23,308 nt of DNA from CAZWUZ01 sp964637655 [NCBI: uncultured bacterium] (GCA_964637655.1 CAZWUZ010000021.1:1-23308), one strand, 5' to 3'. Shown: positions 15,943 through 23,093, counted from the first letter of the stretch. Notes: a model not told the origin generated them from the letters alone. Numbers and translations: made by a program.

Positions 15943-17418
15943 TCAGTAGCCGCTGCCGGCGGCGGCCGGCTTGCCCTGCACGATGGAAATGGAGGCGCTG
16001 GCACCGATGCGGTTGGCCCCGGCGCGAATCATGTCTTCGGCGCCCTCGCGGTCGCGCACGCCACCCGACGCCTTGACCCCCATCCCGGGGCCGACGACGC
16101 GGCGCATCAGCGCGATATCGGCGATGGTGGCGCCGCCCGTGCTGAAACCGGTCGAGGTCTTGACGAAATGCGCCCCCGCCTGCTTGGACAGTTCGCAGGC
16201 AGTGACTTTTTCCTTGTCGGTGAGCAGCGACGTCTCAAGAATGACCTTGACGATGCGTCCCTGGGCCGCCTGCACGACGCCGGCGATGTCCTTGAGCACC
16301 GTGTCGAGGTCGCCCGACTTGAGCGCGCCAACATTGATGACCATGTCGATTTCCTCGGCCCCGTCCTGAACCGCGGCGAGGGTCTCGGCGGCCTTGGCGG
16401 CCACGGCCATGGCGCCCAGCGGGAAACCGACGACGGTGCAGACCTTGACGCCAGTCCCGCGCAGCAGTTCGGCGCAGAGTTTCACCCAGTAAGTATTGAC
16501 GCAGACGGAGGCAAACAGGTGTTCCTTCGCCTCGGCGCAGAGTTTGCGCACTTCCGCCTCGGTCGCCTGCGCTTTGAGCAGGGTGTGGTCGATGAACTTG
16601 GCCATGGTGGCCGGCATGGCACCGACTCCCGACGCGGCGCTGATGCGGTCAGCGCCCGCGCTGATGGCGGAATCGACGCGCTGCGGCAGATTGACGACGC
16701 AGAGGCCGCAGGCGGTGCAGGAGGCGGCATCGCCGCTGCAGACACTGAGCGTGGTACCGCCGACATTGACGGCATTGCAGGCCGGAGGGGGCACGGTGGA
16801 TGCGGTGCCGGTGACTGCCGGCCGGCCGCCGCCGGCATAGGCCGCGGCGAGTTGCGCGGCGGGGACGGCAAGGATGCCGAGTGCCGCGGCGCGCGCGTAG
16901 AGGCGGTCGAGCACCGCCTTGATGCCCGCGGGCGGGCTGGTCGCTTCGCAGCAGACGACGGAATCAGTCGCCATGACCACCGGCTTGTTGCGGAAGAGCG
17001 CCTGGATGATGACGTTGGCGACGAGATTGTCCCCCTGCAGCGAGACGATCTTGCTCAGGGTATTGAGCGTGAGCACCGGGGCGACGATGCCGGAAAGACC
17101 GCCGATAAAAGCACGCATGTCGCCCAGTTCCCGCCAGCTGCTGATGACGCGTGACGCGCCTGTCTCGCGGCGGATGCGGTCGGCGCCGATGATCTTGTCG
17201 GCGGCTGGCGAGAGGACGAGAACGATATCCGCGCCCCCGTCTTTCAGCGCGCGCACCTGCGCGAAGGCCGCGTCGAGGTTCTGATCGCCCCCGGTGAAGA
17301 CCGCGGCCACGACCCCGCGCGCGCTGACCGCCGGCGCCTTCGCGCCTTTTGCCGCGCCCGCACTGCCGAGGCGCTTGACCACCTCGCGGGTGATTTCCTG
17401 TATCAGCTTGTCATCCAT
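15943..17418 (-). CDS. deoC: BMC-associated deoxyribose-phosphate aldolase with N-terminal flavoprotein-like domain and Cys motif
   Basis: A 491-residue protein, about twice the usual DeoC length. Residues 1-18 ([18 protein letters not shown]) form an amphipathic helix typical of BMC encapsulation peptides. Residues 34-195 resemble Dfp-type flavoproteins ([51 protein letters not shown]). Residues 227-240 hold C-x6-C-x2-C-x3-C-type cysteines at 227, 234, 237 and 240 (SCTACGLC). Residues 272-491 are class I DeoC: IDHTLLK, Asp358 in EIDMVINVG, Schiff-base Lys420 in VKTSTG, Lys449 in GVKASGGVR and a C-terminal Tyr like the E. coli enzyme. It should cleave 2-deoxyribose-5-phosphate to glyceraldehyde-3-phosphate and acetaldehyde inside the shell. 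GGAGG lies 6 nt before the ATG. It is the last operon gene, separated from the rest by repeat R4. Confidence 0.93.
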   Translation of the reverse strand: MDDKLIQEITREVVKRLGSAGAAKGAKAPAVSARGVVAAVFTGGDQNLDAAFAQVRALKDGGADIVLVLSPAADKIIGADRIRRETGASRVISSWRELGDMRAFIGGLSGIVAPVLTLNTLSKIVSLQGDNLVANVIIQALFRNKPVVMATDSVVCCEATSPPAGIKAVLDRLYARAAALGILAVPAAQLAAAYAGGGRPAVTGTASTVPPPACNAVNVGGTTLSVCSGDAASCTACGLCVVNLPQRVDSAISAGADRISAASGVGAMPATMAKFIDHTLLKAQATEAEVRKLCAEAKEHLFASVCVNTYWVKLCAELLRGTGVKVCTVVGFPLGAMAVAAKAAETLAAVQDGAEEIDMVINVGALKSGDLDTVLKDIAGVVQAAQGRIVKVILETSLLTDKEKVTACELSKQAGAHFVKTSTGFSTGGATIADIALMRRVVGPGMGVKASGGVRDREGAEDMIRAGANRIGASASISIVQGKPAAAGSGY

Positions 17419-17437
17419 CTTCGTCCTCCGTCTATTC

Positions 17438-17522
17438 CACCCTCACCCTGCCCTCTCCCTCCGAGGGAGGGAGAGGGTAAACTCCTTCTCCCTCAGAGAG
17501 GGAGAAGGCATGGATGAGGGTG
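17438..17522. repeat. Double-hairpin palindromic repeat R4 between the 62-residue ORF and deoC
   Basis: Outer arms CACCCTCA (17438-17445) and TGAGGGTG (17515-17522) enclose two perfect hairpins: CCCTCTCCCTCC/GGAGGGAGAGGG (17451-17462 with 17466-17477) and CCTTCTCCCTC/GAGGGAGAAGG (17484-17494 with 17498-17508). This is the fullest member of the window's repeat family. In the operon transcript it would fold just upstream of the deoC ribosome site. It lacks a T tract and so is not a standard terminator. Confidence 0.8.
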
Positions 17523-17528
17523 TATCAG

Positions 17529-17717
17529 TCAGTACAATTCGCCGTCCAGCGGCGGCAGCGGCAGTCCCGCAACCGTTGCGGTATCGCCTGCCAGACTGTA
17601 TTCGTCCGGCGTTGCCGGCGGCGGCACCGTGTCATCACGCCAGTATGCCACGACCAGCCCGCCCAGCAGCAATGCCATGACGCCCCCGTAGAGCAGCCAG
17701 GAGCGCCGTTGCGTCAT
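17529..17717 (-). CDS. 62-residue single-pass membrane protein, function unknown
   Basis: It starts 3 nt after the nucleotidase stop, so it is very likely co-translated. Residues 1-6 are positively charged (MTQRRS), residues 7-24 form one transmembrane helix (WLLYGGVMALLLGGLVVAYW) and the rest is a Pro- and acid-rich tail ending in LPPLDGELY. No family is recognised. The position after an exported nucleotidase, and a second microprotein before it, suggest a membrane partner, but that is inference. A chance ORF is less likely because spacing, topology and an AAGG site near the ATG all agree. Confidence 0.6.
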   Translation of the reverse strand: MTQRRSWLLYGGVMALLLGGLVVAYWRDDTVPPPATPDEYSLAGDTATVAGLPLPPLDGELY

Positions 17718-17720
17718 GCC

Positions 17721-19262
17721 TTACTGCGCGCGGACGTAGCGGTTGTCCGACGGCGGCGTCACCGTGCCGCGGCGCGCCGCATCCTCCGACATCTCGCGCA
17801 GCTTGATACCCGTGTCGCGGTAGGTGCGCCCCTGGCCGAAGATGCCGTGCCCGTCGCCGCCCCCCGCGATGAAGTTGTTGGTCACCACCGTGTAGCGGCG
17901 TGTGTCCTGCAGCGGCTGTCCATTGACGAGGAGGCGCTGCACGCGCACTTCACCGACCGCCGGCCCGGTCGCGTACGTCACCTGCAAGCCCGAGGTTTCG
18001 AGGAAGAAACGCTGCTGGCTGAGTGCGTAGGCGACGACGCCGCGCACCTGTGCCCCGGTGAGTGACACGGTTGCCAGCGTATTGTCGAAGGGGGATGCCT
18101 CATAGAGGTGGCGGACAGTGATGTCGCCCGCGGGGATGTCGGCGCGGATGCCGGTGCGGTTATGGAAAGCAATGTCCGCGCGCGCGGTCGTGCGCATCAG
18201 GTCGCACAGCCAGTTGCCGAGCGTCGAGGAGGCAGCTCCCGGGCCGAGGTCGCGGCGGGTCAGCGGGCCCGTGGTGCGGCCCAGCACGGTAGCCATGCGC
18301 TGTGCCACCGGGTCGGTCCAGCGCGCAACGCGCGCGGCAAAGGCCGGGTCAGCAGCAGGGAGCCCCGCTGCGTCCGGCAGCAGCGGCACCAGTTCGCCGC
18401 GGAAACCCGCGATACGGCGCGTGGCGCGGTCGAAATCAAGATCGAGCTTGCCCAGGTGCGTGTTCTTCCCCCCGGCCTGCACGACGATGACCCCGGTGAC
18501 CGGATCGACATAGGGCACGTCGGTGTACGTGTGGCTGTGCCCGCCGAGGATAACGTCGAGTTCGGGGAATTCCGCCGCCAGCTGCTTGTCGACTTCCATG
18601 CCGCTGTGCGACAGGCAGATGAGGATATCGCATTTGCCGCGCAGCGCGGCCACCGCGTAGCGTGTTGCCGCCAGCTCGTCGCCGACGGTGAGCACGCCGC
18701 GGATGTCACCCGAGGTGGTGGTGGCGACTTCCTTCGTCAGCAGGCCGAAGGCGATGATGCGGATGCCGTCGATATCCTGCTGCCAGCAGTCGTGCGCCAG
18801 CCAGTCAGGGCGGCGCTGCGTGGCAACCTGTTCGACGTTATATGCCAGCACGGGGAACTGTGCCGCGCGCACGATGCGCTGCAGGTTGGTAAGGCCGAAA
18901 TCAAACTCGTGGTTGCCGAGCGCCGCGGCGTCATACTGCAGCGCGTTGAACAGGTCAACCACGCCCTCGCCTTTGCTTTCGTTGCCTTCGGGAGTCCCTT
19001 GAAACCAGTCGCCGGTGTTGAACAGGAGCGTGCGGTTGGGATTCTCCGCGCGGAACTTCGCGATATAGCGCGACAGGGTGAGAAAGCCACCCTGCTCGTG
19101 TGTGCTGCCGTCGGCATTGACCGTGACCCCGGGAAGCAGCGCCCCGTGCAGATCGTTGTTGTGCAGGATGGTCAGGGTGACGACTGATTCGCTGCGCGGC
19201 TGGCAGGCGAAAGCCGCCAGGGCGGTAAGCAGCAGCAGCAGCGGCAGTAAGCGCTTAGTCAC
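17721..19262 (-). CDS. Exported 5'-nucleotidase (UshA family)
   Basis: A two-domain metallophosphoesterase of 513 residues from GTG 19262. A signal peptide ends near residue 20 (LAAFAC: cleavage before the Cys by an atypical lipobox, or by signal peptidase I after AFA). Metallophosphatase motifs are NNDLHG (D37, H39), FNTGDWFQG (D85), LGNHEFDFG (N117, H118), LSHSGME and GGHSHT. The C-terminal nucleotidase domain has ASPFDNTL and AGGGDGHGIF, the region where UshA stacks the base. It should dephosphorylate nucleotides outside the cytoplasm. In this operon the likely substrates are deoxynucleotides from DNA breakdown. An ATG at 19271 is also in frame, but GAGGAGG abuts it directly and is well spaced (9 nt) for GTG 19262. 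The gene overlaps the upstream microprotein. Confidence 0.9.
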   Translation of the reverse strand: MTKRLLPLLLLLTALAAFACQPRSESVVTLTILHNNDLHGALLPGVTVNADGSTHEQGGFLTLSRYIAKFRAENPNRTLLFNTGDWFQGTPEGNESKGEGVVDLFNALQYDAAALGNHEFDFGLTNLQRIVRAAQFPVLAYNVEQVATQRRPDWLAHDCWQQDIDGIRIIAFGLLTKEVATTTSGDIRGVLTVGDELAATRYAVAALRGKCDILICLSHSGMEVDKQLAAEFPELDVILGGHSHTYTDVPYVDPVTGVIVVQAGGKNTHLGKLDLDFDRATRRIAGFRGELVPLLPDAAGLPAADPAFAARVARWTDPVAQRMATVLGRTTGPLTRRDLGPGAASSTLGNWLCDLMRTTARADIAFHNRTGIRADIPAGDITVRHLYEASPFDNTLATVSLTGAQVRGVVAYALSQQRFFLETSGLQVTYATGPAVGEVRVQRLLVNGQPLQDTRRYTVVTNNFIAGGGDGHGIFGQGRTYRDTGIKLREMSEDAARRGTVTPPSDNRYVRAQ

Positions 19263-19386
19263 GGGGTTCATCCTCCTCGCGGTCGTCGAACAGGTCATCG
19301 GTGTCATCGCCGGTCGCGCCGGCAAACCACAGGTAGAGCCCGACCAGCGCGCAGAGCACCAGCAGGGTCAGCGCGGGGGTAGCCAT
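19255..19386 (-). CDS. 43-residue membrane microprotein with acidic tail
   Basis: The start codon shares a base with the rpiB stop (TGATG), a classic coupling arrangement. The stop TAA is at 19255-19257, inside the start region of the nucleotidase. The product is MATPALTLLVLCALVGLYLW followed by FAGATG and an Asp/Glu-rich tail (DDTDDLFDDREEDEPRD). One transmembrane helix occupies about residues 4-22. Its distal codons contain the GAGGAGG that serves as ribosome site for the nucleotidase. No family is recognised. It could be a real small membrane protein or mainly a coupling leader for the nucleotidase. Confidence 0.55.
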   Translation of the reverse strand: MATPALTLLVLCALVGLYLWFAGATGDDTDDLFDDREEDEPRD

Positions 19387-19841
19387 CAGCAGCCCTTCAG
19401 GTAGTGCCGCTCGATGGCGAGCACCTTGTCGACGCGCGGCTGATGTCGTCCGCCGGCGAACGGGGTCTCGATAAAGAGGCGCACAATATCGCGCGCCTTG
19501 GCCGCGGCCAGCGTCGAGGCGCCGAGCGTCAGCATGTTGGCGTCGTTATGTTCCTTCGCCGAGCGCGCGGTGAACTCGTCGGCGCAGGGGGTGCAGCGGA
19601 TGCCGGGAACCTTGTTGGCGGCGATGGCGGAGGCCACGCCTGTCCCGTCGATCATGATGCCGTAGGTATATTCGCCGCGCGCGACGGCGGCGGCGACGAG
19701 ATGCGCGAAATCGGGATAGTCGCACGCGGTGGTGCTGTGCGTGCCGAAGTCCTTGACCGCGTACCCCTTGTCGAGCAGGTATTTTTTGATGTCTTCCTTG
19801 AGCGGGAACCCGCCGTGGTCGGAACCGATAACAATCTGCAT
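19386..19841 (-). CDS. rpiB: RpiB/LacAB-family protein lacking the catalytic Cys
   Basis: A 151-residue RpiB-fold protein matching the family in length: IGSDHGGFPLK, DYPDFAH, GTGVASAIAANKVPGIR, and KEHNDANMLTLGAS with the ring-opening His98. In E. coli-type ribose-5-phosphate isomerase B the base is Cys in ICGTG; here it is Asp65 (IDGTG, codon GAC). The alternative Glu of the mycobacterial type (GNGE) is Ala70. The protein is thus either an isomerase with an Asp base or has a different sugar-phosphate activity. RpiB-like proteins together with DeoC define SPU-type BMC loci. AGGAG lies 7 nt before the ATG, and the stop overlaps the next start. Confidence 0.88.
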   Translation of the reverse strand: MQIVIGSDHGGFPLKEDIKKYLLDKGYAVKDFGTHSTTACDYPDFAHLVAAAVARGEYTYGIMIDGTGVASAIAANKVPGIRCTPCADEFTARSAKEHNDANMLTLGASTLAAAKARDIVRLFIETPFAGGRHQPRVDKVLAIERHYLKGC

Positions 19842-19851
19842 GGTTGCGCTC

Positions 19852-20100
19852 CTACCCCGCGATCAGCTTGATGCCGTTGGCTTCGGCCAGTTCGCGCGCG
19901 GACGGGGTGATGACTGCCTTGAGCGTCACCCTGATTTCCTTCGCCCCCTGCTTCATGGCGGCGCGCACCTTGCTCTCGGTCAGCACTTTGCAGGCGCTGC
20001 TGCCGCCGCGCGCGGGAACGACCCGCCCGGCGGCCGCGAGATGTTTCCTGACTTCTTCCGTCACGATGCGCACGAGGCGCTCGCGGTCGTTGGTGTTCAT
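19852..20100 (-). CDS. 82-residue BMC protein: targeting helix plus EutQ N-terminal-like domain
   Basis: Residues 1-23 (MNTNDRERLVRIVTEEVRKH...) form an amphipathic helix like those that target enzymes to BMC interiors and resemble the starts of the DeoC and PduL in this operon. Residues 37-82 (KVLTESKVRAAMKQGAKEIR..., ending ITPSARELAEANGIKLIAG) match the pattern of the EutQ N-terminus (K-L-I-T-A-x-D-I ... I-I-T-P-E-A-R-E). The cupin domain of EutQ is absent. Function is unknown. An adaptor or scaffold that attaches cargo to shell is an inference. AAAGGGAG precedes the ATG, and the gene lies 12 nt after the pduT stop and 10 nt before rpiB. Confidence 0.75.
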   Translation of the reverse strand: MNTNDRERLVRIVTEEVRKHLAAAGRVVPARGGSSACKVLTESKVRAAMKQGAKEIRVTLKAVITPSARELAEANGIKLIAG

Positions 20101-20112
20101 GGGCTCCCTTTC

Positions 20113-20664
20113 CTACAGCAGCGCGCGCGCCACGTCGGCGTGCGGCGACGGAATGATGACGGAACTGAAAACGGTACCCTCGTCGGCAACCTCGGCGCGG
20201 GCGGCCTTTTCCGCCGACCTGATGTCGCTGAGCGATCCGGTCATGGAGAAGAAGGACTTGCCGCCCAGCCCCTTGGCGAGGCGCACCTCAATGAGCGTGA
20301 CCGCGGCGGTCTTGACCGCGGCATCGGCGGCCAGCACGCAGGCGGCAATCGAGAAGGTCTCAAAGACGTTGACCGCCTCGAGCGACTCGACCGGGGTGGT
20401 GCCGCCGATGGCGGTGATGACGGCCGGGTCGATCTGCGGGATGACGATGTCGCCGATGACCTGCTCCTTGCCGACGGCGACGCCCGCCTTGACGCTGTCG
20501 CGCACCGCGCCCACTTCGCCGCAGATGAGAATGATGAATTTGCCCGGGCAGACGGGAAACGCGTCAATGAGTTTCACCGCGGCCCGCTTCATCATCGTGT
20601 CGAGGGTGAGCACCCCCGTGGCGATGCTGTTGAGTTCCACCAGTCCGATGGCGCTGTCGTCCAT
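20113..20664 (-). CDS. pduT: PduT-like tandem-domain BMC shell protein with Fe-S cysteine
   Basis: A 183-residue protein made of two BMC domains (about 1-92 and 93-183), which assembles as a trimer occupying a hexamer site. The first domain has AIGLVELNSIATGVLTLD and FPVCPGKFIILICGEVG. Cys39 of VCPGKF is the PduT residue that binds a single [4Fe-4S] cluster at the trimer axis. The second domain has VNVFETFSIAACVLAADAAVK and ends in VIIPSPHADV. It likely passes electrons across the shell, partnered with the PduS-like protein upstream. Start ATG 20664 is preferred over GTG 20676 because GAGG lies 6 nt before it; GTG would overlap the pduS stop. Confidence 0.93.
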   Translation of the reverse strand: MDDSAIGLVELNSIATGVLTLDTMMKRAAVKLIDAFPVCPGKFIILICGEVGAVRDSVKAGVAVGKEQVIGDIVIPQIDPAVITAIGGTTPVESLEAVNVFETFSIAACVLAADAAVKTAAVTLIEVRLAKGLGGKSFFSMTGSLSDIRSAEKAARAEVADEGTVFSSVIIPSPHADVARALL

Positions 20665-20672
20665 GCCCGTCC

Positions 20673-22007
20673 TCACTTCCTGATGGTCACGGCGCTGTCC
20701 GTGACCGCGCTGACCGTACCGTCGATACTCGCATGCACCCGCGCCCCGAGTTTGTCCGCCGGGATTTCCCCGATGACGTCACCGCGCCGCACGGCTGAAC
20801 CGGTGCTGACGGTCGCCTGCGCCGGCACCCCGACATGCTGCCTGAGCGGGATGACCACCTCGCGCACGGCGAGCGGGGTTTCGTCCAGCGGCGCCGGAAC
20901 ATCGTACTCCCCCAGATGCAGGCGCGAAATCAGCCGCTTGACCGGAATCTTGCGCATGGCGCGCAGGTCGGACGGCGCCGGCGCGTCCGTTCCCTGCGGC
21001 CCGCGGACGCCTTTTGCCGCCAGCTGTTTTTTGAGCGCGCTGTTGATGGCGCCCGGGGTCAGGTCCATCGGGCAGCCGTAGTAGGTGCAGGCCCCGCACT
21101 CGCAGCAGAGAAAGACCATCTTCAGGATGTCGTCCGAGAGGTTGACCCCGTAGCCGATGGCGCGCATCACCACGTGCGGCTTGAGGCCGTGCCCGAGCAG
21201 GTAGCGCGGGCAGACATCGGTGCAGGCGACACACTGCACGCAGGCACTGCGCGCCTTTTTCGCCTGCTGCGCGAACGACAGTTCCTTCTTGCGGATGAGG
21301 TAATGATCCGCCGGCAGCACGATGATGCCCCCGTCGGTCTTGCTGACGGGTCGGCCGGTGTCGGTCTGCACCGACCCCATCATCGGCCCGCCGGAGAGAT
21401 AGACCCATTGCCCGTCGGGAAGCGTGCTCCCCCCCGCCCGCGCGATGAGCGCGGCGACGGGGGTGCCGACCGGACAGGCAACGGTCACCGGGGTTTTGAC
21501 TGCGCCCGTCACCGTTACCCAGCGGTCGACCACCGGTGCCTGCCGGTCGACCGCCGCCGCCACCTGCATCAGCGTCGAGACATTGCTCACCACCACGCTG
21601 GCGGCGAGCGGGATGCCCCCTTCGGGGATGGTACGGCCGGTGACTTCACCGACCAGCGTCTGCTCGTCACCCGCGGGATAGAAGTTGTCGAGCAGAAACA
21701 GCTCCACCCCGCTGCGCCCGAGCGCGTCGCGCAGCGCCGCTTCCGCGTCATGGTACTTGCGCTTGAGGGCGATGACGGCGCGCTGCGCCCCCGTCGCCTC
21801 CCGGGCGAGCACCATGCCGCGCACCAGGTCGTCCGCGAACCGTGCCATCAGCTGCTGGTCGACGCGGAGCAGCGGCTCGCACTCCGCGCCGTTGGCGATG
21901 ACGGTGTCGACCCGGGCGCCGAACTTGACGTGGGTGGGAAAGCCCGCCCCGCCCGCGCCGACGATGCCGGCGGCCCGTACGGCCGCGACGATGTCAGCTG
22001 GCTGCAT
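20673..22007 (-). CDS. pduS: PduS-like (RnfC-like) Fe-S flavoprotein of BMCs
   Basis: A 444-residue soluble oxidoreductase. The N-terminal RnfC/NuoF-type domain shows GIVGAGGAGFPTHVK and NGAECEPLL, typical of NADH/FMN sites, and a SLBB-like segment follows. Two [4Fe-4S] motifs are present: Cys256, 259, 262, 266 (CVQCVACTDVCP) and Cys301, 304, 307, 312 (CCECGACTYYGCP). A C-terminal lipoyl-like half (VSTGSAVRRGDVIGEIPADK) completes the PduS layout. In Pdu BMCs PduS reduces cobalamin or transfers electrons with PduT. No B12 enzyme is visible here, so NAD+ recycling for the missing aldehyde dehydrogenase is the more likely job. ATG 22007 with GGGAG 7 nt upstream is preferred to GTG 22031. Confidence 0.93.
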   Translation of the reverse strand: MQPADIVAAVRAAGIVGAGGAGFPTHVKFGARVDTVIANGAECEPLLRVDQQLMARFADDLVRGMVLAREATGAQRAVIALKRKYHDAEAALRDALGRSGVELFLLDNFYPAGDEQTLVGEVTGRTIPEGGIPLAASVVVSNVSTLMQVAAAVDRQAPVVDRWVTVTGAVKTPVTVACPVGTPVAALIARAGGSTLPDGQWVYLSGGPMMGSVQTDTGRPVSKTDGGIIVLPADHYLIRKKELSFAQQAKKARSACVQCVACTDVCPRYLLGHGLKPHVVMRAIGYGVNLSDDILKMVFLCCECGACTYYGCPMDLTPGAINSALKKQLAAKGVRGPQGTDAPAPSDLRAMRKIPVKRLISRLHLGEYDVPAPLDETPLAVREVVIPLRQHVGVPAQATVSTGSAVRRGDVIGEIPADKLGARVHASIDGTVSAVTDSAVTIRK

Positions 22008-22046
22008 TACCTCGCTCCCGCGGACGGGCACTCAGGCGTCCGTCCG

Positions 22047-22073
22047 CGCCTGCCGGCGTCATGCCGGCAGGCG
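22047..22073 (-). other. Perfect intercistronic hairpin between the BMC-H gene and pduS
   Basis: CGCCTGCCGGC (22047-22057) and GCCGGCAGGCG (22063-22073) form an 11-bp stem with a 5-nt loop, in the 86-nt gap between the shell-protein stop and the pduS start. There is no T tract. It could stabilise the upstream shell mRNA or lower read-through into pduS. Confidence 0.65.
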
Positions 22074-22093
22074 GCCTGCGGTGTCACGACGGC

Positions 22094-22384
22094 TTACTTG
22101 CCGCCCTTCAGCGAGATCGCGTAGATGCTCTCCAGCGCCTGATGCGGGCGCGGGATGACATGGACTGCCACGAGCTCGCCGACCTTCTCCGCCGCCGCCG
22201 CACCCGCGTCGACTGCCGCCTTGCAGGCCGCCACGTCGCCGCGCACGAACGCCGTCACGTACGCCGAGCCGATCTTCTCCCAGCCGCACAGTTCGACTTT
22301 CGCCGCCTTGACCATCGCGTCGCTCGCCTCGATCAGCGAGATCATCCCCTTCGTTTCAATCATACCCAATGCCTCGTTGCTCAT
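22094..22384 (-). CDS. BMC-H hexameric shell protein (PduA/CcmK-like)
   Basis: A 96-residue single BMC-domain protein: [28 protein letters not shown], the conserved shell core, then [48 protein letters not shown]. These form flat hexamers that tile the BMC facets. It is the only single-domain shell gene in the window. Start ATG 22384 is preferred over ATG 22396 because GGAGGG lies 5 nt upstream. The gene sits second in the operon, about 59 nt after pduL. Confidence 0.97.
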   Translation of the reverse strand: MSNEALGMIETKGMISLIEASDAMVKAAKVELCGWEKIGSAYVTAFVRGDVAACKAAVDAGAAAAEKVGELVAVHVIPRPHQALESIYAISLKGGK

Positions 22385-22442
22385 TGCACCCTCCATTGCC
22401 CGGCTCTGCCGGGGAGATAGTCACCTGCGCCGCCGACGTACG

Positions 22443-23093
22443 TCAGCGGACGATTGTCACCAGCGTGTCGTTCTGCAGTCCCGCCGCGTTCCCCTCGTCG
22501 GTATCGACGTGGAACTCGGTGGCGTGCTCCGGGGTGCAGCGCACCAGCACTTCGCGGAAGCGCAGGCCGCGTTCGCCCGGCACCTCGATGTCCACCAGGG
22601 CCTGGTCCTTCAGGCCGAGCACGACCCCGTCAGCGGGTGCGAGGTGCAGGTGGCGCGCCGCGACGATACAGCCGTGGTCGAGCGTGACGGCGCCCTGCGG
22701 GCCGACGAGCACGATGCCGGGCGTCCCCTTGAGGTTGCCCGACTGGCGCACCGGGGCGTCGATACCGAGCGCGAAGGCGTCGGTGCGGGAGAGTTCCACC
22801 TGCGTCTCCTTGCGCTCAGGTCCGAGCACGCGCACGCGGGCGAGCGTCCCTTTCGGCCCGACCAGCGTGACCGTCTCCTCCGCCGCAAACTGCCCCGGCT
22901 GTTTGAGCTCCTTGAACTTTTTCAGCTGATGCGTGGTGCCGAACAGCGCCTTGAGGTCCTTCACCGACAGGTGGACATGGCGCGCGGAAATACCCGTCGG
23001 CACCGCCTCGGGCGGGCGGACGCCCGCCCCCGGCAGCTGCGCGAGGACTTCGCGGACGAGTGAACGGATCAGTTCTTCGTCAAGCGTCTTCAT
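22443..23093 (-). CDS. pduL: BMC phosphotransacylase PduL
   Basis: A 216-residue PduL-type phosphate acyltransferase, unrelated to Pta. Residues 1-20 (MKTLDEELIRSLVREVLAQL) are an encapsulation-type helix. The two PduL domains carry zinc ligands in SARHVHLS (H39, H41) and AARHLHLAPAD (H148, H150), plus EFHVDTDEGNA (H195). It exchanges acyl-CoA and phosphate for acyl phosphate and CoA, recycling CoA inside the compartment. With DeoC the acyl group would be acetyl. It is the first gene of the operon, about 26 nt after the predicted transcript start. The frame stays open upstream, but that sequence contains the promoter, so ATG 23093 is the start, with a purine-rich GAAAGGTG about 12 nt before it. 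Confidence 0.95.
   Translation of the reverse strand: MKTLDEELIRSLVREVLAQLPGAGVRPPEAVPTGISARHVHLSVKDLKALFGTTHQLKKFKELKQPGQFAAEETVTLVGPKGTLARVRVLGPERKETQVELSRTDAFALGIDAPVRQSGNLKGTPGIVLVGPQGAVTLDHGCIVAARHLHLAPADGVVLGLKDQALVDIEVPGERGLRFREVLVRCTPEHATEFHVDTDEGNAAGLQNDTLVTIVR

Noticed and set aside
16168-17154. Long + frame opposite deoC
   Set aside because: It is a shadow frame produced by GC-biased third positions, Gly/Asp/Arg-rich, with no motif. The opposite strand encodes a clear DeoC.
17438-17522. CRISPR-like array, given several similar C/T-rich units
   Set aside because: The units are inverted hairpin arms, not direct repeats with unique spacers.
22047-22073. Hairpin between BMC-H and pduS as a Rho-independent terminator
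   Set aside because: No T tract follows the stem on the - strand, and the downstream genes belong to the same functional operon.
19729-22124. Long + frames opposite pduT/pduS
   Set aside because: They are shadows with Arg/His/Ala-rich composition. The - strand encodes proteins with clear BMC and Fe-S motifs.
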